Notes: generated by a model not told the origin, from the sequence alone. A stretch of 53,223 bases of DNA from an uncultured Vampirovibrio sp. (GCA_910583725.1 CAJTXZ010000009.1:1-53223); one strand, 5' to 3'. Counted from the stretch's first letter, positions 33,868 to 43,551 are shown. Translations and numbers: made by a program.

Positions 33868-34944
33868 GTGTCAAAGGTAGAATTAGAGGGCGTTTTTAAA
33901 TCTTTTGATAAGAAAAATATCTTATCTGACATAAATTTATATGTTGAGGATAAGGAGTTTTGCGTTCTTGTGGGTGCCTCAGGCTGCGGTAAATCAACAT
34001 TATTAAGAATTATAGCAGGCCTTGAGACTCAGGATAGCGGTGATATTTATATAGGCGGAAAACTTTCTAATTATATACCGCCTAAGGATAGGAATATTGC
34101 CTTTGTATTTCAAAGCTATGCGCTTTATCCGCATTTAAGCGTGTATGATAATATGGCATTTCCTCTTAAGATAAGAAAGATGTCAAAAAGAGATATTGAG
34201 CAAAAGGTGATGAGGGCATCGGAAATTTTGGGGCTTGGTGATTATTTAAAAAGGAAGCCAAAGGAATTATCCGGTGGGCAGAGGCAGAGAGTAGCGCTTG
34301 GTCGTGCAATAGTAAGGGAGCCTGAGGTTTTCTTAATGGATGAACCGTTATCAAACCTTGATGCTAAGCTTCGCGTACAGATGCGCTCTGAAATTAAAAA
34401 TCTTCATAAGGAGCTTGATACAACGTTTATATACGTTACCCATGACCAGACAGAGGCGCTTACTATGGGTAATAAGATTGTAGTTTTGAATGACGGCAGA
34501 ATTCAGCAGGCAGCAAAACCGGATGATATTTTTAATTATCCGGCGAATATTTTTGTTGCCACATTTATGGGAAATTCGCCCATGAATATAATTCCGGCCT
34601 CCATAAATGACGGTATTCTCTGTTTTGACCGCGTTATGATTACATTGAGCGAATTTTCAAGGCAGATAATAGGGAACAGAAAGAAAGTACTTCTTGGAAT
34701 CAGGCCTGAAAGCTTTAACCCTTATTTTGTTGAAAGCATTGTGCCAACAGGTGTTAGAATAAATGTTAATGTTAATTCTGTTGAAACAAGCGGCGGGGAA
34801 AAATATGTTTACTTTAAGCTTGATGAAACAGAGGTTACAGCAAAAGTGAATTCCAAGATAAATATAGGTGCAACGGCTGATTTTTCAATTGATCCCGGGG
34901 ATTTTCACTTTTTTGATGTTGAGACCAAGGAAAGAATAGTCTAA
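33868..34944 (+). CDS. ABC transporter ATP-binding protein, MalK/UgpC type
   Basis: This 358-residue protein starts with GTG. Walker A G-A-S-G-C-G-K-S-T at 36-44, Q-loop F-Q-S-Y-A-L-Y-P-H, signature L-S-G-G-Q-R-Q-R (134-141), Walker B V-F-L-M-D-E-P (154-160), H-loop T-H-D-Q-T-E-A. The C-terminal 120 residues form the TOBE/MOP-like regulatory domain (I-G-I-R-P-E-S-F) found in sugar and glycerol-3-phosphate importers. No permease or binding-protein gene is adjacent, so it may energise permeases encoded elsewhere. Co-transcribed with the PAS protein. Confidence 0.93.
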   Translation: MSKVELEGVFKSFDKKNILSDINLYVEDKEFCVLVGASGCGKSTLLRIIAGLETQDSGDIYIGGKLSNYIPPKDRNIAFVFQSYALYPHLSVYDNMAFPLKIRKMSKRDIEQKVMRASEILGLGDYLKRKPKELSGGQRQRVALGRAIVREPEVFLMDEPLSNLDAKLRVQMRSEIKNLHKELDTTFIYVTHDQTEALTMGNKIVVLNDGRIQQAAKPDDIFNYPANIFVATFMGNSPMNIIPASINDGILCFDRVMITLSEFSRQIIGNRKKVLLGIRPESFNPYFVESIVPTGVRINVNVNSVETSGGEKYVYFKLDETEVTAKVNSKINIGATADFSIDPGDFHFFDVETKERIV

Positions 34945-35172
34945 AAAAATCCTTTTAGGGCTTTAGTTTTGGCGGTTTTTTATATGTTTTGTTGTTTAGC
35001 TAGAAAATAAGAAAACACGATAAAAAAAGACAGTGAAAGCTTTTCGCGGGGTTTTTATGGTTGATTCTAAGTCTTTAAAAAGCTTTAATTAATTAAACTT
35101 GAGGCCCAAAATGCGGCCGGAGGGGCGATTTTTTTATGAATAGTACCTTTAAAACACAGTATAAGACATCTT

Positions 35173-35277
35173 TTATCTTCCTGTATACATTAAATTCAGA
35201 TAGTATATTCCAAAATATGAGAAGATAAAGCCAAAAAGGATTGTAAAGATTTTTGGGTATAATAAAAATTCAGGCAT
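35173..35277 (-). CDS. Single-helix small membrane protein (34 residues)
   Basis: The stop of the upstream gene and this start form TAAATG, with GAGG before it. Sequence: M-P-E-F-L-L-Y-P-K-I-F-T-I-L-F-G-F-I-F-S-Y-F-G-I-Y-Y-L, then a short basic tail, which is one transmembrane helix. The close coupling and good ribosome site argue that it is real. It is unnamed and may be a small subunit or regulator of a membrane complex. Confidence 0.6.
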   Translation of the reverse strand: MPEFLLYPKIFTILFGFIFSYFGIYYLNLMYTGR

Positions 35278-35469
35278 TTAACAATCCTCCCTTTTTTCTT
35301 TTGGTGCCTCTACCCATACTTTTGTTTCTGAGACGGCTGATTTAAAAGGATTATGAGCATAGTTATATTCAAGAAAGGGGTTTTTTGCCTTCTTGTCATA
35401 ACAATTTACCTTTTTTTGAAGTTCTTTTAAGTATTCTTTAATATTCATATGTTTCTCGCTTTCAAACAT
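35278..35469 (-). CDS. Small soluble protein, unknown
   Basis: About 63 residues from the ATG at 35469 (AAAAGG just before it; a GTG at 35490 and an ATG at 35448 are alternatives). N-terminal helix I-K-E-Y-L-K-E-L-Q-K-K-V, then N-C-Y-D-K-K-A-K-N-P-F and a charged tail ending E-D-C. A TATAAT box lies on the minus strand at about 35500-35505. Coupled to the 34-residue membrane protein and divergent from the RND efflux operon. Confidence 0.6.
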   Translation of the reverse strand: MFESEKHMNIKEYLKELQKKVNCYDKKAKNPFLEYNYAHNPFKSAVSETKVWVEAPKEKREDC

Positions 35470-35604
35470 ATGCCTTTTTGCATATACCACTATATATTAA
35501 TTATAGACTTTATATTCATCTTTTACACCCCAATTTGGAGAATCAATAATGATACTTTAGGGCTAAATTCCATCTGGGTATTATTGATTTAAATTGTGTT
35601 AATG

Positions 35605-35622
35605 CTACACTATCTAGTGTAG
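35605..35622. promoter_or_regulatory. Perfect palindrome before the efflux operon
   Basis: CTACACTA-TC-TAGTGTAG, 8-bp arms, lies 40-57 bases before the adaptor start, in the divergent gap. Typical size for a TetR- or MarR-type operator; no such regulator gene is adjacent. Confidence 0.65.
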
Positions 35623-35661
35623 GAAGCTGATTAATTATAATTTGGGGAGCTTTGTTTATTT

Positions 35662-36900
35662 ATGAAAAGAAAAATCGGTATAGCGATAATATTGGTACTC
35701 TTGCTTGTTGCCGGCAGGTTTGCATTTGTAAAGTTTGCGGAAACACAGACAGCAAAAGGAAGGGCTGCTGCTATGGTGCCTGTTGTTGCGATGAGCACTG
35801 TTGATGAGGCTGAAGTGGCAAATTCTATTGAAACCTCAGGCAGAATAACTGCTAAATATAGTGTTGACATTGTGGCAAAGGTATCAGGCTCATTATTGAG
35901 TAAACATTTTAATGAGGGTGATTACGTTAAAAAAGGCCAGCTCTTATTTTCAATTGACCCGCAGGAGTATGCTATAGCTGTAAATAAAGCGAGTGCCAGC
36001 CTTCAAAATGCGCAGGCAGTTGCATTCAGGGCAGAAAAAGACTACGAGAGAGCAAAAGAACTCGTTGCAAAGGATTTTATAGCTAAATCAACATATGATC
36101 AGAATTTAGCCGAAAAGAATGTGGCAAAGGCCAATATAAGGTCTGCAAGTGCGCAGTTAAGCGACGCCAGAAGACTTTTATCATACACAAAAATTACCTC
36201 TCCGGTTTCTGGAAGGATTGGCATGGTGAATGTTACGGAGGGCAACTACATTACGGCGCAGACAGGCTCTCTAGCTCGTGTTGTGAGCCTTGATCCTATC
36301 TATGTTAATTATTCTCTTGATTCAAAGCAATTTAACCAGCTTCGAAATGATACGATTATGCCGACAGTAAAACAGAATGAGCCTATCAGGGTTCAATTAA
36401 CGCTTCCTGATGGCACTGTTTATAAATATGAAGGTGATGAAGATTTCTTTGGTAATGAAATTTCGCAAACAACTGGTTCTATTCCTTTAAGGGCAACATT
36501 TAAAAACCCTGAGCACACTCTTGTTCCCGGTGATTTTGTGAAGGTTAAGATATTTTCAAATACAAAACATAAAAGGCTTATAGTGCCGCAGGCAGCGGTT
36601 CTTCAAGACTCTACAGGAAGATATGTTTATACTGTTGATGCTGATAATAAGGCTGTTCAAACTTACATTACAACGGATGGCGAATACGGCGATAATTTTA
36701 TAATTAAAGATGGACTAAATGCCGGTGATAAATATATTTCATACGGTGTTATAAAGGTTATGCCCGGCTCTCCTGTAAAGATTATGAGCAATGAAGAATA
36801 TAAACAGAAAATGTTAGACGAAAAGGCCGCTTTAGAGGCAGAAGATAACAGTAAGGCTGCAGAGGAAGATAATAAGCAGGCGCAAACAGCTGAGGATTAA
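35662..36900 (+). CDS. RND efflux periplasmic adaptor subunit
   Basis: This 412-residue protein belongs to the membrane-fusion family. Signal anchor at 5-25 (I-G-I-A-I-I-L-V-L-L-L-V-A-G), lipoyl half V-D-I-V-A-K-V-S-G-S-L-L ... G-D-Y-V-K-K-G-Q-L-L-F, helical hairpin with A-K-S-T-Y-D-Q-N-L-A-E, second lipoyl half K-I-T-S-P-V-S-G-R-I-G, then beta-barrel and membrane-proximal domains. The C-terminal 30 residues are acidic, Ala-rich. GGGGAG lies 13 bases before the ATG. First gene of a complete tripartite pump operon. Confidence 0.95.
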   Translation: MKRKIGIAIILVLLLVAGRFAFVKFAETQTAKGRAAAMVPVVAMSTVDEAEVANSIETSGRITAKYSVDIVAKVSGSLLSKHFNEGDYVKKGQLLFSIDPQEYAIAVNKASASLQNAQAVAFRAEKDYERAKELVAKDFIAKSTYDQNLAEKNVAKANIRSASAQLSDARRLLSYTKITSPVSGRIGMVNVTEGNYITAQTGSLARVVSLDPIYVNYSLDSKQFNQLRNDTIMPTVKQNEPIRVQLTLPDGTVYKYEGDEDFFGNEISQTTGSIPLRATFKNPEHTLVPGDFVKVKIFSNTKHKRLIVPQAAVLQDSTGRYVYTVDADNKAVQTYITTDGEYGDNFIIKDGLNAGDKYISYGVIKVMPGSPVKIMSNEEYKQKMLDEKAALEAEDNSKAAEEDNKQAQTAED

Positions 36901-36911
36901 GGATTTTATAG

Positions 36912-39900
36912 ATGTTTTCAAAGTTTTTTATAGACAGACCAAGATTTGCAATAGTTTTATCACTTGTTATAGTGCTCGTAGGACTTATATGTCTTAAGGT
37001 ACTTCCTTTGGAAGAATATCCTGACATTACACCTCCTCAGGTTGTTGTTTCTGCAACTTATTCAGGCGCAAGTTCAGAGGTTGTGGAATCAACCGTTGCC
37101 CAGCCTATTGAGGCACAGGTAAACGGTGTTGAAGATATGCTTTATATGACATCAACCTCAAGCAACGGCACATACCAGTTGAATGTATTCTTTAAGACGG
37201 GAACCGATCCTGATATGGCGCTTGTAAACGTGCAAAACAGGGTTTCTCTTGCAACGCCGAGGCTGCCTTCTGACGTTCAAAGGTACGGTTTAACAACAAA
37301 AAGGTCAACACAAGGTGCGGGCCTTGTTATGTATGCAATATATTCGCCGGATAATTCAAAAGATAAGGTTGAGGTGAGCAACTATGCTTCAATTTATCTT
37401 AAGGATGAACTAGCAAGGATAGACGGTGTTGGTGAAGTTGGTGTCTATGGTGCCAGAGATTATTCAATTAGAATCTGGCTTGATGCAGATAAGATGGCAG
37501 CGTTAAATGTTTCTCCTCTGGAGATTCAAAATGCAGTTCAGGGGCAGAATACTCAGATTCCTGCAGGAGACATCGGTGCAGAACCTTTGGTAAACAAACA
37601 TCCTATGAAGATTACCCTGAAAACAACCGGAAGGCTTACAACGCCTGAACAATTTGCAAATATAATTATCAGGTCAAACCCTGACGGCTCTGCAATCCGT
37701 TTACAGGATGTTTCAAGGGTTGAACTGGCCGGTGAAAGATATTCAAGCCTTGGTCGTTTGGATGGGCAGGAAATCACGGTGCTTTCTGTAATGCAGCTAT
37801 CTGATGCAAACGCAATACAGGTGGCAAATGATTGTAATAAAAAAATGGAAGAAATGTCTCAGGGTTTTCCTGACGGCATTTCATACAGGGTTTTGCATGA
37901 TACAACAGAAACTATTAAAGAATCCTTAGAAGAGGTTGTAAAAGCAATTGTTTTAGCTGTTATACTGGTTACCCTTGTTGTTTATTTGTTCCTTGGGGAC
38001 TGGAGAGCCTCAATAATTCCTTTTGTTTCAATTCCTGTATCTTTGCTTGGCACACTTGGAATCTTTGCAATTTGCGGGTTTTCAATAAATACTTTAACTT
38101 TATTTGGCTTTGTGCTTGCTGTCGGTACGGTAGTTGACGACAGTATTGTTGTGGTTGAAAACGTCCAAAGACATATTGAGGCTGGTAAAAGTCCAAAAGA
38201 GGCAACAATTATTTCTATGAATGAGATTACGGGCGCTGTTGTTGCAACATCACTCGTTCTTATGGCTGTATTTGTTCCCTGCTGTTTTATATCAGGTATT
38301 TCAGGTAAAATGTATCAGCAATTTGCTGTTACAATTGCTGCTTCAATCGGGTTTTCCGTTGTTGTAGCTTTGACTCTTGCACCTGCATTGTGCGCAACAT
38401 TGCTTAGAAGCCAGGAAGAGATGCCGCACAGAACTTTTTATGAAAAATTCAGGGAATTATATAAAGATTATTGGTCAAGAAAACATCCTGTTACCACAAG
38501 ACAAAAAATAAGGGCTTGGGGCGAATTTTTTGCAACTGCCTGGGAAATTTGCATAAAAAAATACAATAGATTTTTTGACAGAGTGAAGAAACTTTATCTT
38601 AAGGGGTCTGATTATTACATAAAAAGTGCAAAAGCAACAGTTATTTCATACCTTCTTATTGTTTTATCGCTGCTCGGGCTTTTTAAATTAATCCCGACAG
38701 GCTTTTTGCCTGAGTCTGATATGAGTTTTCTTTTGACAAATATTATTATGAAGGATGGAACTTCGCTTGCCAGAACTTCTGAGCTTTCAAATGAAATTGA
38801 ACAGAAAATGCTTGCCCTTCCCGGTGTGAAGCAAATAGGCGGTATTGTCGGTATGAATGGTGATAATACGGCATTAATATTTGCAGTATTAAAACCGCAT
38901 AAAGAGAGAAAACTTGACACTCCGAGCTTTTTCTCAAAATTATTTATGAGCAAAGAAGAAAAGGCTAAATATAATACAACTCTTGCCGGCTATAAAAACA
39001 GCATGAATGCTATCACTAATCAATACAAGGATGCGCAGATTGTAACATTTGTTCCTCCTGCAATATCCGGTATGAGTATGTTCGGCGGTTTTGAATATCA
39101 GTTTTTGGATAAGGGCGACAGGACTGCTCAGGAATTATATAATGACGCAAGAAAATTAATTATGAAGGCTAACCAAAGTCCTAAATTAACAAGCGTTTAT
39201 ACGCAGTTTAACGCCAACATTCCGCAGTTTTTAATAGATATTGACTACCCTAGGCTTAAGGCTCAGAATATATCTGAATCTGAGGTGAGCGCTGCTTTGG
39301 CGTCACAGTTTGGTTCGTATTATATTAATGACTTTAACCTTAAAGGCAGGGTATTCAGGGTAATGATGCAGGCTGATGAACCATTTAGAAGTGTTCCTTC
39401 TGATATGAATAAGGTTTATATTAAAACAAATAGCGGCACATCTGCTCCTTTAAGCTCTGTTGTTAGTGTTACACCTGTAACCGGCCCGTACAGCGTTACA
39501 AGGTTTAATATGTACAATTCAATCCAGATTCAGGGAAGCCCTGCGCAGGGGCAATCCTCAGGTGATGCTATTAAAGAAATGGAGAGGATTTCAAAAGACG
39601 CATTACCATCTGATTTGGGCTATGCCTGGTCCGGTACGACATTACAGGAAATTGAATCTACGGGGCAGACAACAAGTGTACTTATAATGTCATTAGTGTT
39701 TGTTTATTTGTTCCTTGTAGCATTATATGAAAGCTGGATGCTTCCAATTGGCGTTATGCTTATTACACCGATTGCTATGCTCGGCGCTTTGTTCTTGCAG
39801 TATGTTACGGGAAATCAACTTGATATTTATGCACAAATAGGGCTTATAATGTTAATTGGTCTTGCTGCAAAACAGGCAATTTTGATTGTTGAATTTGCTA

Positions 39901-40220
39901 AGGCGGCAAGGGAAGATGAGAATAAAAGTATTTATGAAGCAGCCATGGAAGCAGCTGATATAAGGTTTAGGGCTGTTATGATGACTGGTATAGCATTTAT
40001 CTTAGGTATGGTGCCCCTTGTTATGGCTGTCGGCTCCGGTGCTGAATCAAGAAAAGCTCTTGGTACTGCTGTATTTGGCGGTATGATTATTGCTGTTACT
40101 GTTGGTGCGATTATGGTTCCTGCTTTCTACGCGCACATTCAAAAACAAAGAGAGCGCGCCAAGAAGGACAGTGACATAAGAAAACAAAGACATATTAAGG
40201 AAATCAGGGAAAATGAATAA
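36912..40220 (+). CDS. RND efflux inner-membrane transporter (AcrB/HAE1 family)
   Basis: This 1102-residue protein starts F-S-K-F-F-I-D-R-P-R-F-A. It shows twelve transmembrane segments, the proton-relay G-T-V-V-D-D-S-I-V-V-V-E-N-V in TM4, and the second-half motif G-L-A-A-K-Q-A-I-L-I-V-E-F-A-K. The two porter domains have normal repeats. It is 50-70 residues longer than typical AcrB because of a basic insert in the cytoplasmic loop between TM6 and TM7 (about 500-560). It exports drugs, detergents or lipids by proton antiport with the adaptor and TolC-like channel encoded on either side. Confidence 0.96.
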   Translation: MFSKFFIDRPRFAIVLSLVIVLVGLICLKVLPLEEYPDITPPQVVVSATYSGASSEVVESTVAQPIEAQVNGVEDMLYMTSTSSNGTYQLNVFFKTGTDPDMALVNVQNRVSLATPRLPSDVQRYGLTTKRSTQGAGLVMYAIYSPDNSKDKVEVSNYASIYLKDELARIDGVGEVGVYGARDYSIRIWLDADKMAALNVSPLEIQNAVQGQNTQIPAGDIGAEPLVNKHPMKITLKTTGRLTTPEQFANIIIRSNPDGSAIRLQDVSRVELAGERYSSLGRLDGQEITVLSVMQLSDANAIQVANDCNKKMEEMSQGFPDGISYRVLHDTTETIKESLEEVVKAIVLAVILVTLVVYLFLGDWRASIIPFVSIPVSLLGTLGIFAICGFSINTLTLFGFVLAVGTVVDDSIVVVENVQRHIEAGKSPKEATIISMNEITGAVVATSLVLMAVFVPCCFISGISGKMYQQFAVTIAASIGFSVVVALTLAPALCATLLRSQEEMPHRTFYEKFRELYKDYWSRKHPVTTRQKIRAWGEFFATAWEICIKKYNRFFDRVKKLYLKGSDYYIKSAKATVISYLLIVLSLLGLFKLIPTGFLPESDMSFLLTNIIMKDGTSLARTSELSNEIEQKMLALPGVKQIGGIVGMNGDNTALIFAVLKPHKERKLDTPSFFSKLFMSKEEKAKYNTTLAGYKNSMNAITNQYKDAQIVTFVPPAISGMSMFGGFEYQFLDKGDRTAQELYNDARKLIMKANQSPKLTSVYTQFNANIPQFLIDIDYPRLKAQNISESEVSAALASQFGSYYINDFNLKGRVFRVMMQADEPFRSVPSDMNKVYIKTNSGTSAPLSSVVSVTPVTGPYSVTRFNMYNSIQIQGSPAQGQSSGDAIKEMERISKDALPSDLGYAWSGTTLQEIESTGQTTSVLIMSLVFVYLFLVALYESWMLPIGVMLITPIAMLGALFLQYVTGNQLDIYAQIGLIMLIGLAAKQAILIVEFAKAAREDENKSIYEAAMEAADIRFRAVMMTGIAFILGMVPLVMAVGSGAESRKALGTAVFGGMIIAVTVGAIMVPAFYAHIQKQRERAKKDSDIRKQRHIKEIRENE

Positions 40221-41988
40221 AATATATTCTATATTTATATTGATACTTGCTGTTGTTGCTCTCGGGTTTAACAATTCTGCGGTTTTTGGTGAGGAGTTGC
40301 CAGATCTTTTGCCGCATGCTGCTGATGGCTCAGCTAAAACTGTGCCTGCGGGGCAAAGTTATACAGGAGCCGAAAAGAATTTTTTTGAGGTAGCAAGTAA
40401 AAAAGAGACTACAAAGGAAGTTAAAAAGGAAGCTAAAAAATCTACTAGCAAGCAGGCTAAAAATAGTACTGCAATAAAAGAAAATAAAAAGAAAACTGCA
40501 AAGGCTGATAATAAGAAACAAAAACAGTCTGCGGCTTTAAATAAACAGGATAAAAAAACAAAAGCTGCTGTGAACAAAAAAAGTACCGGTGCTGATAAAA
40601 AGAATGAAATCAGCGCAAGGGAGCTAAAAAGGATAGAGAAGAAAAAAGAAGAATATAAGGAATATCTGATTCCTACTGATGGATATATGCCTGTTGGCAA
40701 TCTTGAGGACAGGAGTACTACAATAACAGGCTCTATACAGAGAACACTCGAATTTAATCTTGCTGATTGCCTTGAATTGGCGCTTATAAATCATCCAAGG
40801 ATTAAGGCAGCATATGCAGGCGCTTCTGCCCAGAAAGCTGTAAAAAATCAAACTCTTTCAAATTATTCGCCGCGTGTTAATATCGATGCCGGCATTTCAA
40901 GAATAAAACCTGATACCAGCATGATGAGAGGTTTGTCAAGCGATTCTTATACAAAATATTTGCTTGGCACCATTGGTGTTTCGCAGCTTGTGTATGATTT
41001 TGGCGTAACACAGAATCAGTATACTATTGACAAGCTTGCCTGGGAAAGCTCTAAAACTCAGATAGAATCCGTTGTTAATGATGTAATCTGTCAGGTAAAG
41101 GATAGCTATTACGGTCTTTTGTATGCTATTGCAAGAAAGCAGGTTGCACTTGAGACGGTGGAACAGTATCAGCAAATGTACAATCAGGCAAATGCATTTT
41201 ATGAAGTAGGAACAAAGCCAAAGGTTGATGTTACCATTGCAGCTGCAAACCTTGCTGATGCAAAGACCAGTCTTATTGAGGCTACAAATAATGTTGATAT
41301 AGCTGTTTCAAGGTTGAATAATTCAATGGGTCTTCCTTTTGTGCCGCCGTATGTTGTTGATACATCTATTCCATATCAGGATGTGAATGTTTCAATGAAA
41401 GAAGTAGTTGAGATTGCAAACTCAAACAGGCCTGATATTAAGATTGCGCTTTTAGATGTTGAGCAGGCAAATCAGTATGTAAAGCTTGCAAAGAAATCAT
41501 ACTTCCCCACACTTGAATTTAGGGGAAATGTTTCTATGGGCGGTGCTGATAATTTTACGGATACAACTTGGTATGATGCAGGTGGGTATTTGAGCTTTCC
41601 TGTGATAAATCCATTCTTGATTAGAAATCAGATAGTTCAGGCAAAGGCTTTACATGAGCAGCAAAAATATTCTACCAAGGCTAATATTAACGATATCTAT
41701 TATGAAATTCAACAGGCTTATGTTAAACTTGTCGATGCGAAAGAAAGAATTCCATCAACCCAGCTAACTGTAAAAGAGGCTAAGGAAAGTTATGAACTAT
41801 CTCAAGGCAGATACAGAGTGGGCGTGTGTGACGCCATTGAATTAAGGGATGCGCAGATTCAATATGCAAATTCAAAGCTTGCATATATTAGTGCTTTGTA
41901 TGAGTATAACAGCGCAAAGGCTCTTCTTGAGAAGGCGATAGGACAAACAATCAAGCCATCGCAAACGCCCCAACGAATTGAGATTTAA
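40213..41988 (+). CDS. TolC-like outer membrane channel with Lys-rich N-terminal extension
   Basis: This 591-residue protein starts inside the transporter gene (8-base overlap). A signal peptide occupies 1-28. Residues about 55-155 are a Lys/Ala/Thr-rich, low-complexity, highly basic stretch not usual in TolC. Two outer-membrane-efflux repeats follow (about 178-585), with L-A-D-C-L-E-L-A-L-I-N-H-P-R-I-K-A-A and a second repeat near 400. The basic segment would lie in the periplasm and might contact peptidoglycan or acidic envelope polymers. Confidence 0.92.
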   Translation: MNKIYSIFILILAVVALGFNNSAVFGEELPDLLPHAADGSAKTVPAGQSYTGAEKNFFEVASKKETTKEVKKEAKKSTSKQAKNSTAIKENKKKTAKADNKKQKQSAALNKQDKKTKAAVNKKSTGADKKNEISARELKRIEKKKEEYKEYLIPTDGYMPVGNLEDRSTTITGSIQRTLEFNLADCLELALINHPRIKAAYAGASAQKAVKNQTLSNYSPRVNIDAGISRIKPDTSMMRGLSSDSYTKYLLGTIGVSQLVYDFGVTQNQYTIDKLAWESSKTQIESVVNDVICQVKDSYYGLLYAIARKQVALETVEQYQQMYNQANAFYEVGTKPKVDVTIAAANLADAKTSLIEATNNVDIAVSRLNNSMGLPFVPPYVVDTSIPYQDVNVSMKEVVEIANSNRPDIKIALLDVEQANQYVKLAKKSYFPTLEFRGNVSMGGADNFTDTTWYDAGGYLSFPVINPFLIRNQIVQAKALHEQQKYSTKANINDIYYEIQQAYVKLVDAKERIPSTQLTVKEAKESYELSQGRYRVGVCDAIELRDAQIQYANSKLAYISALYEYNSAKALLEKAIGQTIKPSQTPQRIEI

Positions 41989-42015
41989 TTTGCTTTACAT
42001 TAAAAGATAATTTTA

Positions 42016-42066
42016 TTTTAGAGTCCTGATTGTCCGCAAAATAGCAATTCGGGCTCTAAAATTTTG
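42016..42066 (+). terminator. Terminator of the efflux operon
   Basis: TTTTAGAGTCCTGATTG pairs with CAATTCGGGCTCTAAAA (one mismatch, two G-U pairs) around a 12-base loop and runs into TTTTG. It lies 28 bases after the TolC-like stop. Confidence 0.75.
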
Positions 42067-42198
42067 TTAAGGGCTTTTTTATTATGTTGATTAGGGTGTA
42101 ATTACTTATAAAATAAATCCTTTTGGCTAATACAATCAGGCGGATTTATTATTTCTGCTTTTTGTGTAGGGTTTTATATGTTAATAAAGGAGGAAATT

Positions 42199-43482
42199 AT
42201 GACATTTAACCCGCTAAAGGAAAAAGGTATTCCTGTTGAAAAACAGTTAAGAACCTGGCATGAGATAGTAAAGAGACCTTATAACAAGGCATTTGTTGAC
42301 TGCTATTCAAGGACCAGACAAATCTTGATGAATGGTATTGAAGTTGAGGCTTGGAACTTTAAACATAATCTTTCAAGGATGCTTGATGATGTTGAAACAA
42401 ATAAAATCATTGCCCAGACAAGGCGCATTGAAGATATGCACCAAACAACTGTAAACTGGCTTATTCCTGCATGTCAGAGTGTATTGGAAACTACACTTGC
42501 ATACGAGCAGGTGGCAGTTGATTTAACAAGCTGGCTTGCGCAAAACGAACCTGATGAATATGTTAAAGAAACGTTTAATTTCGGTTTGCTTGAAGATTTT
42601 GACCATTTGTACAGATATTCTCAGTGGTATTATATGATTGAAGGTGAAATGCCAGATAATATTTTACAGGGGCAGACTGATGTTTTCCCCGGAAGACCTA
42701 CACAAAATCATCATAATCCTAATGATATGAGGCTTAGAAAATGTTACAACAAGGAAACTGCAAGCCCGCAAACAAAACTGAACATTATGACACTTGTTGC
42801 AGGAGAACAGCAAACTCATAATTTTTATGCTGAACACGGCTTTATGTATGGCAACGATGTTTTAAGAAGAACTTATGCAGAAATAAAGGATGTGGAAGAA
42901 GAGCATGTTTCTATGTATGAAAGTCTTATTGACCCCACGGAAACGGTTTGGGAAAAGCTTGTAATGCATGAATATTGCGAAATTTGTAATTATTATAACT
43001 GCATGAAGGATGAGACCGATGAAAGGCTTAAATTAATATGGGAAGAATTTATGATGCATGAAATCGGACATCTTCATATTGCAAATAAACTTTTGCAAAA
43101 ATATGAAAAACGTGATGCTGAAGAAATTATCGGTGATACTGTTTATGAACCTTGCACGTTTAAGAGCCAGAAAGACTATGTACAAGAGGTTCTTGAATCT
43201 GAAATTGACAAACGTATGGACGGTACTGATAAGATGGGTTATACGACAATCAGCAAACTGCCTGAAGACTGGGCAAGCTATGATTTTCAGGAAATTTTAA
43301 ATGCTGATGGTTCACCTACCGAGCAAACTATTATATTGATGAAGGAACAGACAGGAAGAGACCTTGTGACTGCTGATGAGGCACTTCAAAAGAAGGAAGC
43401 TAAGCTTATTGAAAAAGGGCTTGAAAAATTAGTTCAGGCTCCAAATACTGTACAGCCTTCCGAATATAAAGATATGGAATAA
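42199..43482 (+). CDS. Ferritin-like (diiron) helical protein
   Basis: About 427 residues; I choose the ATG at 42199 because AAGGAGG lies 7 bases upstream, while the in-frame ATG at 42178 has nothing before it. Long helices carry repeated metal-ligand pairs: R-I-E-D-M-H, E-D-F-D-H, A-G-E-Q-Q-T-H-N-F-Y-A-E-H, V-E-E-E-H, H-E-Y-C-E and M-H-E-I-G-H-L-H. The number of Glu/His pairs would fit one or two diiron centres in a ferritin-like fold. Possible roles are oxygen or peroxide reduction or a hydroxylase; no exact family is recognised. It stands alone after the efflux operon. Confidence 0.75.
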   Translation: MTFNPLKEKGIPVEKQLRTWHEIVKRPYNKAFVDCYSRTRQILMNGIEVEAWNFKHNLSRMLDDVETNKIIAQTRRIEDMHQTTVNWLIPACQSVLETTLAYEQVAVDLTSWLAQNEPDEYVKETFNFGLLEDFDHLYRYSQWYYMIEGEMPDNILQGQTDVFPGRPTQNHHNPNDMRLRKCYNKETASPQTKLNIMTLVAGEQQTHNFYAEHGFMYGNDVLRRTYAEIKDVEEEHVSMYESLIDPTETVWEKLVMHEYCEICNYYNCMKDETDERLKLIWEEFMMHEIGHLHIANKLLQKYEKRDAEEIIGDTVYEPCTFKSQKDYVQEVLESEIDKRMDGTDKMGYTTISKLPEDWASYDFQEILNADGSPTEQTIILMKEQTGRDLVTADEALQKKEAKLIEKGLEKLVQAPNTVQPSEYKDME

Positions 43483-43501
43483 ATAAAATATTTAAGTTAT
43501 T

Positions 43502-43551
43502 AACCGCACACTTTCTAATTCGCTAATGATGAAGAATGGGTGCGGTTTATT
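43502..43551 (+). terminator. Probable terminator after the ferritin-like gene
   Basis: AACCGCAC (43502-43509) pairs with GTGCGGTT (43540-43547) around a 30-base loop, followed by T-rich sequence. The long loop lowers confidence. Confidence 0.5.

Noticed and set aside
40330..40851. Several long minus-strand frames opposite the TolC Lys-rich region
   Set aside because: They are the complement of low-complexity Lys/Ala codons and show no start signals.
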